A stretch of 48,475 nucleotides of DNA from an uncultured bacterium (GCA_902795965.1 CADBNI010000066.1:1-48475), one strand, 5' to 3'. Positions 17,050 through 26,403 are shown, counted from the stretch's first letter. Notes: generated by a model not told the origin, from the letters alone. A program made the numbers and translations.

Positions 17050-18210
17050 TTATTCCTCTATAATTCTACATTTTAAATACGGTAATTTTATATTGTCGAT
17101 TTTTGGGTTATCACCGAGCATTATTGAATTTTTTAAGTCGATTTTAAGTTTTTCACATGCCTTCAAAATCATTCCGGGATTAGGTTTCCTTAAAATTGTA
17201 TCGTAAGAATACTCTTTTATGACACCGTCTTTGTGATACGGGCAAAATTCAATATCATCAAAATTTATTCCTTTAGACAAATAAAATTCTTTTATTCCGT
17301 CAAAACCTTCCTGCATGCCCTGAAAATCAAACTTTCCTTTGGCAATTCCCGCCTGATTTGTAACCATTACAATATAAAAATCTTTCTTTGCATATTGCTC
17401 GACTGTACTAATTGTATTTTCGATAATTTGAAAATCTTTTCCATGCGGATATTCGGTGTTTACAATCAAAGTTCCGTCTTTATCGACAAACAGAGCGGGT
17501 TTTTGAGTTTTTGAAATCCAATTCGGAATTAAATCCTGAGCTTTGTAATAATCTTCGGGAATACCGATATCAATAAAACACCCGCCTAAAGGCAAACCGT
17601 ATAATTGACCGTCAGCAAGAAGTTTCGGGAAAATTTCGGTTTCAAGCGAGACAAATTGCCCGTCAAAATTTTGGGCATATTTTGCAAGAACTGATTTTTT
17701 TATAAAATAAATACCACCGTTAATAAACCCGTCAATTCTGTCTTTTGGCAAATTACCTTTTTCGATAAAAGATTTCACTTTAAAATCATCATCAATATCA
17801 ACAAACCCGTATCTTTCCGCGTTATCTGTATATCTTAAAGCTATTGAACATGGTTTTCCAAAATCTTCCAACAGCGAATAATCAATATCAAAGAAGGTAT
17901 CACCGTTGATGACAAAAAACTCATCATCAAGTTTACCGTAAGCGTTCAAAATCGCTCCGCCCGTACCGAGAGCGGTTTCCTCTTTTATAAAACAGACGTT
18001 TTGTAAATCTTTAAAATAATTTTCAATACATTCGGATTTGTAACCGGTGAGAAAAACGAATTTTTCAAAGTTTTGAGACTTTAAAGTTTTGACTATATAA
18101 TCCAAAAACGGAATGTTTTTAATCGGAGCCATAGGCTTAGGCACATCAGAAACAACGTGAGAAAGTCTTGTACCGAAACCACCCGCAAGTATAACCGCCT
18201 GTCTACCCAT
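17050..18210 (-). CDS. hddC: fused heptose-1-phosphate guanylyltransferase / heptose bisphosphatase
   Basis: 386 aa with two enzymes in one chain. Residues 1 to about 230 are a nucleotidyltransferase with GGFGTRL and the VPKPMAPI motif, best matching HddC, which makes GDP-D-glycero-D-manno-heptose. From about 240 to the end is a HAD phosphatase of GmhB type with FVDKDGTL, TNQAGIAKG, RKPNPGM and LGDNPKID. GmhB normally has a zinc loop with C-P-x-H and a later C-x-C; here CPYH is present but the later pair is absent. The start follows GGAGG and overlaps the WbaP stop by 8 nt. The fusion supplies steps 3 and 4 of the pathway. Confidence 0.88.
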   Translation of the reverse strand: MGRQAVILAGGFGTRLSHVVSDVPKPMAPIKNIPFLDYIVKTLKSQNFEKFVFLTGYKSECIENYFKDLQNVCFIKEETALGTGGAILNAYGKLDDEFFVINGDTFFDIDYSLLEDFGKPCSIALRYTDNAERYGFVDIDDDFKVKSFIEKGNLPKDRIDGFINGGIYFIKKSVLAKYAQNFDGQFVSLETEIFPKLLADGQLYGLPLGGCFIDIGIPEDYYKAQDLIPNWISKTQKPALFVDKDGTLIVNTEYPHGKDFQIIENTISTVEQYAKKDFYIVMVTNQAGIAKGKFDFQGMQEGFDGIKEFYLSKGINFDDIEFCPYHKDGVIKEYSYDTILRKPNPGMILKACEKLKIDLKNSIMLGDNPKIDNIKLPYLKCRIIEE

Positions 18211-19573
18211 GCCTGCCTCCGAGAGCTAAAAATACGGCTTTTATCAGTATTCCGATTTCCCACAAAACATTTCTGTGTTTGAGATAATACAGATCGTATT
18301 GAAGTTTTTCAGCAATATCGTCATTCAAAACACAATGTCCCTGATTAATTTGAGCCCAGCCCGTCCAACCTGTTTTTACCCATTGACGGCAGGTATAATA
18401 AGGAATTTCTTTGGAATAAATCTTTACCAAATCTTCCCATTCCGTACGAGGCCCGACAATAGACATTTCGCCTTTTAAAATATTTATCATCTGAGGAATT
18501 TCATCAAATCTTGCACGTCTTACAAACTTGCAAAAGGGAATTACTCTGTCGTCTTTGTCCTGATCGCCCGTATCAGCGACTTTACCTTCTTTCGGAACGT
18601 AATCATTCATATACATTGTACGCAATTTGTACATTTTAAAATGTTTTCCGCCCCTGCCTATTCTCATTTGAGTGTAAACAGGATTACCGCCGTCCGTCAA
18701 TTTTACTCTGATTGCGATATACAAAAGTATCGGGAACGTAACCGTTAAAATTATTGATGCGGCAATTATATCGTAAGCTCTTTTACAAAATTTATATACA
18801 TAAGAACGCTTGTTCATATATGTATAAAAAAGCCAATTTATCGACATTCTGTCCACAAAATATTTACCGGTAACCATTTCGTAAAAATCGGGCATTTTAT
18901 AAACTTTTATGCGATTTGGAATACCAAAAACCATTTTTGATAAGAGGGTATCTTCCATTCTGCGTGTAACCGCAACAATTACAATGTCGATTTTTTCGGT
19001 TTTTATAATATCTTTCAAATCTTGAGAATGTCTGAAAACTTTCAAATCGGTATCAAAATTCATTTCGTCTTCGGGCTGATTATCTTCCCAAAATCCTGCA
19101 ACATTCATCTTTAGAGCTTTTTTATTAATAATTTCTTCCGCAATAAGTTTTGCATTCTTGTTTGTACCGACAATTAAGACATTTTTAGGCTTTTTGATAT
19201 AAAAAAGATAATAATGGAACATTGCCCGATAAAGATACATAAAAATATAAACAATTAAAATATTTTTTACCAAAAACCAAAGCGTAAAAATCCAATTAGC
19301 AAGTATCAAGAGCAAAAGTGCCGCGGGTACATGAGCAAATATCACCCCTTCAAAAAGCAGATAGGCATTCTTCTTTGTAATGTTAAATTCGCGAATTTTA
19401 TAATGCCCCTTGAGAAACATCGTAATAATTCCCGCAGTAACAATCAAACCTGCCGTAAGCATCGCTCCCGCATACGACAAACCCAAATGATAACCCGTAT
19501 ATATTGAGGTTATCGAAAGGATTATGAAATCAAATAAAAACATTAACAGAACTGATTTTGATAACATATGCAT
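18203..19573 (-). CDS. undecaprenyl-phosphate sugar-phosphate transferase (WbaP/WcaJ type)
   Basis: 456 aa. Four to five N-terminal membrane helices are followed by a Rossmann-like CoA-binding domain (VLIVGTNKNAKLIAEEI, about 130-147), another hydrophobic segment near 275-295 and the conserved catalytic domain. That domain shows KMYKLRTM, RRARFDEIPQMINILKGEMS, VGPR and GWTGWAQI. This is the full-length polyprenyl glycosylphosphotransferase architecture, which loads the first sugar-1-phosphate of the repeat unit onto undecaprenyl phosphate. Two closely spaced ATGs exist (19573 and 19567); the first is better spaced from GGAAA. It lies just after the export gene. Confidence 0.92.
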   Translation of the reverse strand: MHMLSKSVLLMFLFDFIILSITSIYTGYHLGLSYAGAMLTAGLIVTAGIITMFLKGHYKIREFNITKKNAYLLFEGVIFAHVPAALLLLILANWIFTLWFLVKNILIVYIFMYLYRAMFHYYLFYIKKPKNVLIVGTNKNAKLIAEEIINKKALKMNVAGFWEDNQPEDEMNFDTDLKVFRHSQDLKDIIKTEKIDIVIVAVTRRMEDTLLSKMVFGIPNRIKVYKMPDFYEMVTGKYFVDRMSINWLFYTYMNKRSYVYKFCKRAYDIIAASIILTVTFPILLYIAIRVKLTDGGNPVYTQMRIGRGGKHFKMYKLRTMYMNDYVPKEGKVADTGDQDKDDRVIPFCKFVRRARFDEIPQMINILKGEMSIVGPRTEWEDLVKIYSKEIPYYTCRQWVKTGWTGWAQINQGHCVLNDDIAEKLQYDLYYLKHRNVLWEIGILIKAVFLALGGRHG

Positions 19574-19576
19574 ATT

Positions 19577-22009
19577 TTATTTCCATCTGGTGACTGCAAA
19601 TGCCATTACGACAATAGATGCCATGGACTGCAACGTTTGGCAAATCGGGGTAATCCAATCATTACCCGCGATTCTGCGCGGTACAACAATCGTATCACCG
19701 GGTTTTATTGCACTTTTCATACGAATTTTTTCGGCACTGCCGTTTACACCAACTTTATAAATTCTGAATTTGTTGGCATTCGGAGTATAGCCTCCTACTT
19801 CTTTTATGTAATATTTTGCTTTTGCACCGTCTTTGTATATAAATGACTGTTCATTATAAACCTCACCGATAACACTTACGTGGTTAGGAATACGAGGAAC
19901 GTAAATATCATCTCCGTCCTGAACCTCAATATTATAATGACTTTTTCTCAATTTATCCAAGTCGTTGCTTGAAATATTCAAAGAAATTTGACCGTTATAA
20001 TTATCTTTAATTTCGCTTTCACCGTCCTGCAATGTTTTAATCATTGCCAATTTGGTTTGCTGATCGCTGCTTGCCTGTTTATAACCGCTTGCAAGTCTGC
20101 CTTCAAGAAGTTTTACATCTCTTTTGTTGTTTTTTATTGCAAGATTAATTTGATTTCCTCTGATGTTATTTCTCAAGAAAACAACACCGCGCATATCGGC
20201 ATCTTTAGATAAACCGCCCGCCATTTCAATCATATCAACAAGTTTTTTACCTTCAACAAAAGTAAATACACCGGGAGTGTTTACAAAACCCGAAACTTTT
20301 ACTTTTTTCATAATTTCGTTGCTTCTCAAAGGTCTGAAAAATACCTTGTCATCAGGAGCAAGTTTTATTGTTTTAATTCTGTCCGAATTAATCATTATGT
20401 CATAAAGATAATACATTGAAGTATCACCCGAAGCACTTGTAATTTCCACGGCTATATTTTCGGTCGGAATTAAACTGTTGGAATTTGTTGTATTACCCAA
20501 GAGCTGAGGATCGTTTTCTTCAACAGTACCCTGTAAAGCAACGGGTTTTTCTACTCCTTGGGTATTGTTACTTTCAAGTTCCAATCCGGTAACATCGGAT
20601 TCAATAAATTTGATGTTGGTAATTGCATCTTTCAAAGTCATTCCGCTCGAATAAGTCAAATGGCGCGGACTGTCTATACAACCGTAAATATCTACGAATT
20701 TTGAATTTGTATTTTTATAAATACTGATAACATCTTTCGGTTTTAATACGGGATCGTTCATTCCGGAGAAAAATTCTTTCAAAAATACGGGAATATTTTC
20801 TACCGTATTATCTTTACCCGAAACCCTTCTTATTACCGCTTGAGTAATAAACGTTTCTTCCAAAAGTTCATCTTCGCTTTTGAGGATATCCGAAAGGCGC
20901 ATACCTTCTTTATAGGCATATGTTGCGGGATGTTTTATGTTACCCTGCAATACAACGACATTTTCCGTATCGTTGTACAATTTTCTAAACTCAATCGCAT
21001 CACCGCTTTGGAATTGAGTCTTTTGCGCCTCGTCCCAAGAGATATTGACAGCACTGCGTTGTTTGAGTTTTGAATCAATTCTTGAAAGAGTAACCTCATT
21101 TGTTTGAGTAAGAGGCAACAGTCCTCCCGCATAATTTTTTGCTATATACTGGAGAGTTTCGCCGTCTTTTACTTCGTAAATAGCGGGTGTTGCAACTCCG
21201 TTTTTGAGCGCGATAACCTTACCGATTTCACCTACAAAGATTTTGTCGTTAGGTCTTACGATAATATTGTCGTCATTACCCGTAAATATCATTTTGTAAA
21301 GATCTACATATTTTGTTTTGCCGTAAGATACATATTTGATGTTTCTCAAAGTACCTGTCTTTTTAACACCGCCTGCAGCATTCAAAGCATCAAATACGGA
21401 GGAATTGTTTCCGACAATAACTTTACCGGGGTGAGCAACATGCCCGTATACAAATACGGAAAATTCCTGACCTGATGCAACCGTCAATTTTACCTGCAAG
21501 TTTCTGTATTTACCCGAAGCCATTCTTGCGATTGAGGCTTCAACTTCGCTTACTGTACGGTTTTCTGCCTGAACAAGTCCTATCCCTTGAACAAAAATAT
21601 TACCTTTTGAATCTACTTCGGTACGAGTTCTCGGATTTAAAAGGGTTGAACCCGACATTGCCATAACGTCAGCGGCAGCTCCGTAAAGGTATACGTTAAC
21701 TTTTTCACCGATACTTAATTTGTAATTTCCGTCAAATTTTCCGCCGGTTGCACCCGTTGCACCCGAAAATCCAAACAAGTCGTATCCTGCTTGACGTAAA
21801 ACATTTCCCGAACTTTGAGCATCTTTGGTATTAAACATATCTTCTATCCTGCTCAAGCCTGAAGCCTTTTTATCGGAAACACTTTCCTGATAATTATTAT
21901 CAAACGGATCCGCTTTTGCCGTATCGGATGTCATAACAGATGCCAAAGCCGGCACATGTACAAACAACAAAGATGTAATCATTAAAAAAGTTATAATTTT
22001 TTTATACAT
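19577..22009 (-). CDS. long SLBB-domain polysaccharide export protein (Wza/OPX family)
   Basis: 810 aa, about twice the length of E. coli Wza. A cleavable signal peptide is followed by a Poly_export domain (YKLSIGEKVNVYLYG and VDSKGNIFVQGIGLV, about 95-165). About six SLBB-like repeats follow, seen as V-x-G-x-V-x-x-P-G (VYGHVAHPGKV, LQGNIKHPATY, YGCIDSPRHL, VSGFVNTPGVF, VIGEVYNEQSF). A hydrophobic C-terminal segment (SMASIVVMAFAV) ends the protein. The signal peptide ends ALAS with no lipobox Cys, so it is not a Wza-like lipoprotein. It should form the periplasmic and outer-membrane channel for the capsule. AAGGGA precedes the start. Confidence 0.9.
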   Translation of the reverse strand: MYKKIITFLMITSLLFVHVPALASVMTSDTAKADPFDNNYQESVSDKKASGLSRIEDMFNTKDAQSSGNVLRQAGYDLFGFSGATGATGGKFDGNYKLSIGEKVNVYLYGAAADVMAMSGSTLLNPRTRTEVDSKGNIFVQGIGLVQAENRTVSEVEASIARMASGKYRNLQVKLTVASGQEFSVFVYGHVAHPGKVIVGNNSSVFDALNAAGGVKKTGTLRNIKYVSYGKTKYVDLYKMIFTGNDDNIIVRPNDKIFVGEIGKVIALKNGVATPAIYEVKDGETLQYIAKNYAGGLLPLTQTNEVTLSRIDSKLKQRSAVNISWDEAQKTQFQSGDAIEFRKLYNDTENVVVLQGNIKHPATYAYKEGMRLSDILKSEDELLEETFITQAVIRRVSGKDNTVENIPVFLKEFFSGMNDPVLKPKDVISIYKNTNSKFVDIYGCIDSPRHLTYSSGMTLKDAITNIKFIESDVTGLELESNNTQGVEKPVALQGTVEENDPQLLGNTTNSNSLIPTENIAVEITSASGDTSMYYLYDIMINSDRIKTIKLAPDDKVFFRPLRSNEIMKKVKVSGFVNTPGVFTFVEGKKLVDMIEMAGGLSKDADMRGVVFLRNNIRGNQINLAIKNNKRDVKLLEGRLASGYKQASSDQQTKLAMIKTLQDGESEIKDNYNGQISLNISSNDLDKLRKSHYNIEVQDGDDIYVPRIPNHVSVIGEVYNEQSFIYKDGAKAKYYIKEVGGYTPNANKFRIYKVGVNGSAEKIRMKSAIKPGDTIVVPRRIAGNDWITPICQTLQSMASIVVMAFAVTRWK

Positions 22010-22052
22010 ATTCCCTTACCTATATCTCTCTGAAGTTATTGAAACACAAACT

Positions 22053-23102
22053 TTATGTAATAGCAATTTCCATTAAAGATTTTATTGCGGGCCATTCAAG
22101 TTTCCAAAGTCCCGAAGCATCAAGCGCATAGTTACCTACGCATGCCAATTTGCAATCTTTACATTTATTAACGGTTTCAATAAATAACGGGTCTTTAATA
22201 ACATCTTTCAAAGGTCTGTTTTTTACGCTGATAAAGGGCTTTCTGTCATAGCATCTCAGCATATCACCGTTTGAGTATATAACGGTCGCAATTCTCGGCC
22301 AATGACATTCGTAGTAATCCTTCTTGGCAATAATATAATCCATAAAGTAGTATGAATTTCTGATAGGATATCCTTGTTTTTTAAGCTCTTTTATTTTGAT
22401 AAACATTTCCGATAATTGTTCGTTTTCAAGTTCCGTATTGACGACATTTTCTGCTTCTTCGGGTCTTGATGCAGCTTTATTAACCGTAAAATATAACAAA
22501 ATATCGGCATCTTTACAATATTGCGCAACTTCTTTAATCTGTTCAAAATTTGTTTGAGTTGAAACAGTACAGCATACGTAAATTCTCATTTTGGGAGAAT
22601 GAATTTTGTGATATTCAATCCCGCTCATAACTCTGTCGCAAATTCCGGGTAAATGACGAATACTGTCGTGCGCTTCACCGATTGCATCAAGAGAAACAAA
22701 CATCAAGTCGGTATATTGAGCAAATCCGGGGTTAGTTTCCAAAAACCAACCGTTTGTAGCGATTTTTGTGTACATTCCCGCATCATGCGAAGCCTTGCAA
22801 ATTTCCGTAAAATCTTGTCTTAACAAGGGTTCACCGCCCCAAAGAATACTGTCCAGGTAACCCATTTGACCTGCTTCCGTCAACAGTCTGACAATTTCTT
22901 CGGTCGGCATATCGTCAGTACCTTTTTTAGATTTCCAAAAACAAAAATCACAGTCACAGTTGCATGCGCTCGTAACCATTAACGAAAAACACAACGGTTT
23001 CGGGTGTTTTGAAAGACGGCTTTGAATACATTCCAAAGCACCGCCAAACAAGTGTTTGTAATACTTGACACGTTCAAGGGTCATTTGATTTCTTGATTGC
23101 AT
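22053..23102 (-). CDS. radical SAM protein with C-terminal auxiliary-cluster-like cysteines
   Basis: 349 aa. The radical SAM motif is C47-x3-C51-x2-C54 (ACNCDCDFC), followed by LWGGEPLLR. The C-terminal part has MLRCYDRKPF and CKDCKLACVGN, like the twitch/SPASM region of peptide- or sugar-modifying radical SAM enzymes. AAGGAG 6 nt before the ATG at 23102 decides this start over a later in-frame ATG at 23084. It overlaps the upstream HgdB-like gene by 22 nt, making it the last member of a four-gene overlapping module, with the export gene 43 nt further on. The substrate is unknown. Confidence 0.87.
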   Translation of the reverse strand: MQSRNQMTLERVKYYKHLFGGALECIQSRLSKHPKPLCFSLMVTSACNCDCDFCFWKSKKGTDDMPTEEIVRLLTEAGQMGYLDSILWGGEPLLRQDFTEICKASHDAGMYTKIATNGWFLETNPGFAQYTDLMFVSLDAIGEAHDSIRHLPGICDRVMSGIEYHKIHSPKMRIYVCCTVSTQTNFEQIKEVAQYCKDADILLYFTVNKAASRPEEAENVVNTELENEQLSEMFIKIKELKKQGYPIRNSYYFMDYIIAKKDYYECHWPRIATVIYSNGDMLRCYDRKPFISVKNRPLKDVIKDPLFIETVNKCKDCKLACVGNYALDASGLWKLEWPAIKSLMEIAIT

Positions 23103-24247
23103 TTTTTACTCCTTTTTATTTTTCTTCTTCTTATTAAATCCGCAAAAGCCTCAATTCTTGTGATATTACCCGCTTTTCCCGTTTGTTCGTCAAGAACGAG
23201 CGTTAATACAGGAATATCTTCTTCTTTGCTAACTTTTGATAAAATATTTTGAGAAACGATTTCGGGCATACAGGAAAAGGGCATAATATGGACAATTCCG
23301 TCAATTCCATGTCTTGCCGCATAAACCGTATCTCCGACCGTTTCAATACATTCTCCCCCTATTGCGCGTTTCATGTATTTTTCCGCGTACCTTACCGCAC
23401 GTTCGCGGTGTGATTCTTTCTTATAAAACAACGAGGGTTTCAAAACATGTTCCAGCCAATCCGAGAAAAATATCTGACGCTGAACCTCTATTCCCAAATC
23501 GCCCAAAGTTTTTTCAATTTCCTGATTTGTGTACGGATCCAAAAGTACAAAAAATTCACCTAACAAAAATACTTTAGGAACAATTCTGTCTTTATCAATT
23601 TGAATTTTATTAAAATCCTCAATAACGCGTTTTTTCAACTTTTTACATTCTCTTACGCTTGTTGTTTCATCAATAATTTTGTACCATTTTTTGTAGCATT
23701 TCTCGGCTTCACCTTTGTGAATTTCTCTCGGACGAATATAAAACAATAATCTTTCCGCCGTATCAATCGCAAATGCTTTATTAAATCCCGTACTGAAACC
23801 TTTGTAATACTTATAAGGATTCAAACATCTTGTTACATGCCAGAAAGCCTCAAGCGTTTGTTTCATCTTGCTTTGGTACATATCAAACACACACATATCG
23901 TATTTGTAACCTAATTTATTTAAGGTTTTTTGCGCCATTTTTGTATAATTTCCGAATCTGCAAGACCCCGGAGCCTGAAACATCATAAGAGTATTTGCGC
24001 CTTTTTCAAGTGCCATAATATAGTTAGCAAGATTAAGTTTGTAAGGCAGACAGATATCTTCAATACTGTTTTTTACTCCAATCTCAAGTGCTTCATTGGT
24101 ATTTTTGGGCGGTAAAATAAATTTTGCATCTAAACCCATAACAAGTGCTTTCATTGACAGGTCGATATTGCCCATACGCGGCCAAGCTATAATACGGTCT
24201 TTTGTGCGTATTGAATTATCTCTCTGTGAATATTGGTTATTGCTCAT
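23081..24247 (-). CDS. HgdB/DUF2229-like Fe-S protein (acyl-CoA dehydratase activase-related), copy 2
   Basis: 388 aa. The pattern EDICLPYKLNLANYI, QAPGSCRFGNY, MPFSCMPE and the late GKAGNITRIEAF matches the stand-alone protein family annotated as acyl-CoA dehydratase activase-related (COG3581/DUF2229 type). Each of the first three segments holds one conserved Cys, a plausible set of [4Fe-4S] ligands. In many clostridia this domain is fused to ATP-dependent activase (BcrA/HgdC) domains; no activase is present here. The ATG overlaps the PHP gene by 11 nt. It shares the C-terminal 'T-G-x-A-G-x-x-T-R-x-E-A-F' block with the gene at 25208. Confidence 0.75.
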   Translation of the reverse strand: MSNNQYSQRDNSIRTKDRIIAWPRMGNIDLSMKALVMGLDAKFILPPKNTNEALEIGVKNSIEDICLPYKLNLANYIMALEKGANTLMMFQAPGSCRFGNYTKMAQKTLNKLGYKYDMCVFDMYQSKMKQTLEAFWHVTRCLNPYKYYKGFSTGFNKAFAIDTAERLLFYIRPREIHKGEAEKCYKKWYKIIDETTSVRECKKLKKRVIEDFNKIQIDKDRIVPKVFLLGEFFVLLDPYTNQEIEKTLGDLGIEVQRQIFFSDWLEHVLKPSLFYKKESHRERAVRYAEKYMKRAIGGECIETVGDTVYAARHGIDGIVHIMPFSCMPEIVSQNILSKVSKEEDIPVLTLVLDEQTGKAGNITRIEAFADLIRRRKIKRSKKCNQEIK

Positions 24248-25211
24248 ATTGCACCTCTATCGGATTTGAGTATGCAAATCCTCTGCCGTTCACCAAAATT
24301 TCAACCCTGTATTTACCCGATTTTTCAAGCAAAAATTTACATTTTTTACCAACTGTTTTAAAAGTTTCTTTCCCGTTAAAAATAATTTTAATTTCCGCCT
24401 TTTTGCCCGCATCAACGCATAATTCTTTATCTGCAACTTTGATTTCGGGGATTTTCTTACCGTTGTTTCTGTTAAGAATTAAATTTTTTCCGCACTTCAA
24501 AGCAATTAAAATCTGCGATTTTGCAATTTCAAAATCCTCAGACAAATTTTCATCAAGCTCAATCACGTTACAAAGCGATTTAAAAACTGTTTTGTAAGGA
24601 AAAATCGTAAGGGGAATGCCAAATTTCTTCCTTTTCAGGGCATGCGCATCACTTCCCGCAATCGCAGGCACGATTTTATCCGTTTCATTGTTTAATTTAT
24701 CCCACCATTCAAGAGTTTTTGCGTACGGTTTCTTGATTAAACGATTTTTAAACAAATACGCATAAGCCAACGAAAAAATATTTGTATCGTCCAAATAATC
24801 TGCCCACTGAGAAAGATGATTCCATATTTCCACCCCGTCGGGAATAAGATTTTTATCAAGCCAGCGAAGCGGACGAAATCCGTTTTTTCTTGTTTCAGCT
24901 TCATCAGGGTGAGCCGCAAACCCAAACCCTCCCAGTTCTCTGACCTTTTGAACATACAAATTAGGATTGTCAGGTTCGATAACCTCTTTTATACCCAAGG
25001 CGACATAATGATTTGCCTCGGCAGGAGAAATTTCTTCACCCGTAATCACGCAAATCCCGTCATAAAATCCCTCTTTTACTTCCATACAATTATGGTCGGT
25101 TACAATAATCCAATCCAACCCTTCTAATTTAGCGGCACGAACAACCTCATTTATATCACCCGAACCGTCAGAATATTTTGTATGGATATGTATTGCTCCG
25201 AGGTATCTCAT
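24237..25211 (-). CDS. PHP-domain phosphoesterase
   Basis: 324 aa. All PHP metal-binding motifs are visible: HIHTKYSDG (about 8-16), TDHN (about 38-41), TGEEI, AAHPDE and AGSDAHA. It should be a metal-dependent phosphoesterase of the YciV/TrpH-like class. After the catalytic domain about 90 residues form a beta-rich tail with FNGKETF and EILVNGRGFAYS, resembling a small Ig-like domain. The start overlaps the upstream gene in ATGA and the 3' end overlaps the next gene, so it is translated as part of the module. The physiological substrate is unknown. Confidence 0.87.
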   Translation of the reverse strand: MRYLGAIHIHTKYSDGSGDINEVVRAAKLEGLDWIIVTDHNCMEVKEGFYDGICVITGEEISPAEANHYVALGIKEVIEPDNPNLYVQKVRELGGFGFAAHPDEAETRKNGFRPLRWLDKNLIPDGVEIWNHLSQWADYLDDTNIFSLAYAYLFKNRLIKKPYAKTLEWWDKLNNETDKIVPAIAGSDAHALKRKKFGIPLTIFPYKTVFKSLCNVIELDENLSEDFEIAKSQILIALKCGKNLILNRNNGKKIPEIKVADKELCVDAGKKAEIKIIFNGKETFKTVGKKCKFLLEKSGKYRVEILVNGRGFAYSNPIEVQYEQ

Positions 25212-26284
25212 TTTGTGAAAATAGCTTCCTTTTCCGTTTCTTTTGATTTGTATTCAACGGGTTTGACAATATTTCTTTTTCCGCCAAGTTTGCGTTTTTT
25301 TCTTGAAAGCATATCAATAAACGCCTCCAATCTCGTTACAAACCCTGCCTCTCCCGTATGTTCGTCAATATTAAGATGAAGCATGGGCATGCCATCTTTT
25401 TTGGCATGAAACGCTATTTCTTCCGCCATCAAAGAATCAGGTCCGCAGCCGAATGCTGACATTGCAATAATACCGTCAACTTTTTTATTCAAAAGATAAT
25501 AAGCGGCAGTTCCCGTCAAATCAAGTTCATTAGCCCAATACTGAACCTCTCCGAGCGCATTTATGGAATTTCTTGCATCTTCAACGGAGACATTCAACGA
25601 GGTATAAACTTTTACATTCATTTTTTCAAGTTTTTTGATTAAATAAAGTGAAATTCTCTCGTCAAAAAGGTTATAACCATGCGCCATAATAACAACCGAC
25701 AACGGTTTTACAAGCTCTATCTGTTTAATCTCAAATTTGTCATTTATTGCATTATGCAAGGCTTTTTCATAAGACAAACCCGATTTTGCCATCATAATAA
25801 AATTGTCGTAAACTCTCCAACCCTCTTTCATTGCATCTTCAACAAGAGATATATCATTGATATTCAACTGACTCGCGGTATCAAAACAAAAATCTCTCAA
25901 TCCGATATTTTCTGTTTTATCAAGCGTGGGTTCAATCATTTTGAAAGGTTTGTCAATAACGTTTCTTATAATTTCGGGCAAGCCTCTTACCTTACTGCAA
26001 TTATTTATTTTATAACCCGTTGACTGAATAGAGGGAACGAAAATTGTATCACAACCTTTTTCAAGCAAATTAATCACATGCCCGACAAAAACTTTTACGG
26101 GCAGGCAGGTATCTGAAACCACATAGTGAGAACCTTTATTAATAATATCCGATGTGGTTTTATCGGACAGAACAATATCAACCCCTAATTTTTTGAAAAA
26201 TCCGAAGTAAAAAGGGTAATTATTATAATATGATATAGCCCTTGGAATCCCTATTTTATTGATTCTATCCTTAATCATATTCAT
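25208..26284 (-). CDS. HgdB/DUF2229-like Fe-S protein (acyl-CoA dehydratase activase-related), copy 1
   Basis: 358 aa. The N-terminus KIGIPRAISYYNNYPF is typical of DUF2229. It is followed by VSDTCLPVKVFVGH, YKINNCSKVRGLPE and MSAFGCGPDS, each with one conserved Cys likely to bind a shared [4Fe-4S] cluster. The C-terminal block HTGEAGFVTRLEAFIDML is shared with the second copy. It heads the four-gene overlapping module. AAGG lies 10 nt before the ATG at 26284. The partner ATPase (HgdC/BcrA) that energises such proteins is not encoded nearby. The role is unknown, but redox or ligand-activation chemistry is a reasonable guess. Confidence 0.77.
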   Translation of the reverse strand: MNMIKDRINKIGIPRAISYYNNYPFYFGFFKKLGVDIVLSDKTTSDIINKGSHYVVSDTCLPVKVFVGHVINLLEKGCDTIFVPSIQSTGYKINNCSKVRGLPEIIRNVIDKPFKMIEPTLDKTENIGLRDFCFDTASQLNINDISLVEDAMKEGWRVYDNFIMMAKSGLSYEKALHNAINDKFEIKQIELVKPLSVVIMAHGYNLFDERISLYLIKKLEKMNVKVYTSLNVSVEDARNSINALGEVQYWANELDLTGTAAYYLLNKKVDGIIAMSAFGCGPDSLMAEEIAFHAKKDGMPMLHLNIDEHTGEAGFVTRLEAFIDMLSRKKRKLGGKRNIVKPVEYKSKETEKEAIFTK

Positions 26285-26307
26285 ATAAGTTTTACCTTAC
26301 AAAATTA

Positions 26308-26336
26308 ATCTTATCACAAACAAAAAAAGCTGATAA
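26308..26336 (-). promoter_or_regulatory. candidate promoter of the HgdB/PHP/radical SAM module
   Basis: Reading the minus strand, TTATCA (26336-26331), a 17-bp spacer and TAAGAT (26313-26308) preceded by TGA give an extended -10 form. Transcription would begin about 20 nt before the ATG at 26284. Confidence 0.45.
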
Positions 26337-26403
26337 AAAATATTTAGACAAAAGTATAATAAAAAATTTTATATATTATAATTACATTAAGGAGATAAGA
26401 AAA

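Noticed and set aside
19577-22009. Splitting the export protein into separate Wza and SLBB genes
   Set aside because: The frame is open throughout with SLBB-like repeats in series; no stop or frameshift is seen.
23082-23084. Later ATG as start of the radical SAM gene at 22053
   Set aside because: The ATGA overlap looked attractive, but AAGGAG sits 6 nt before the ATG at 23102.
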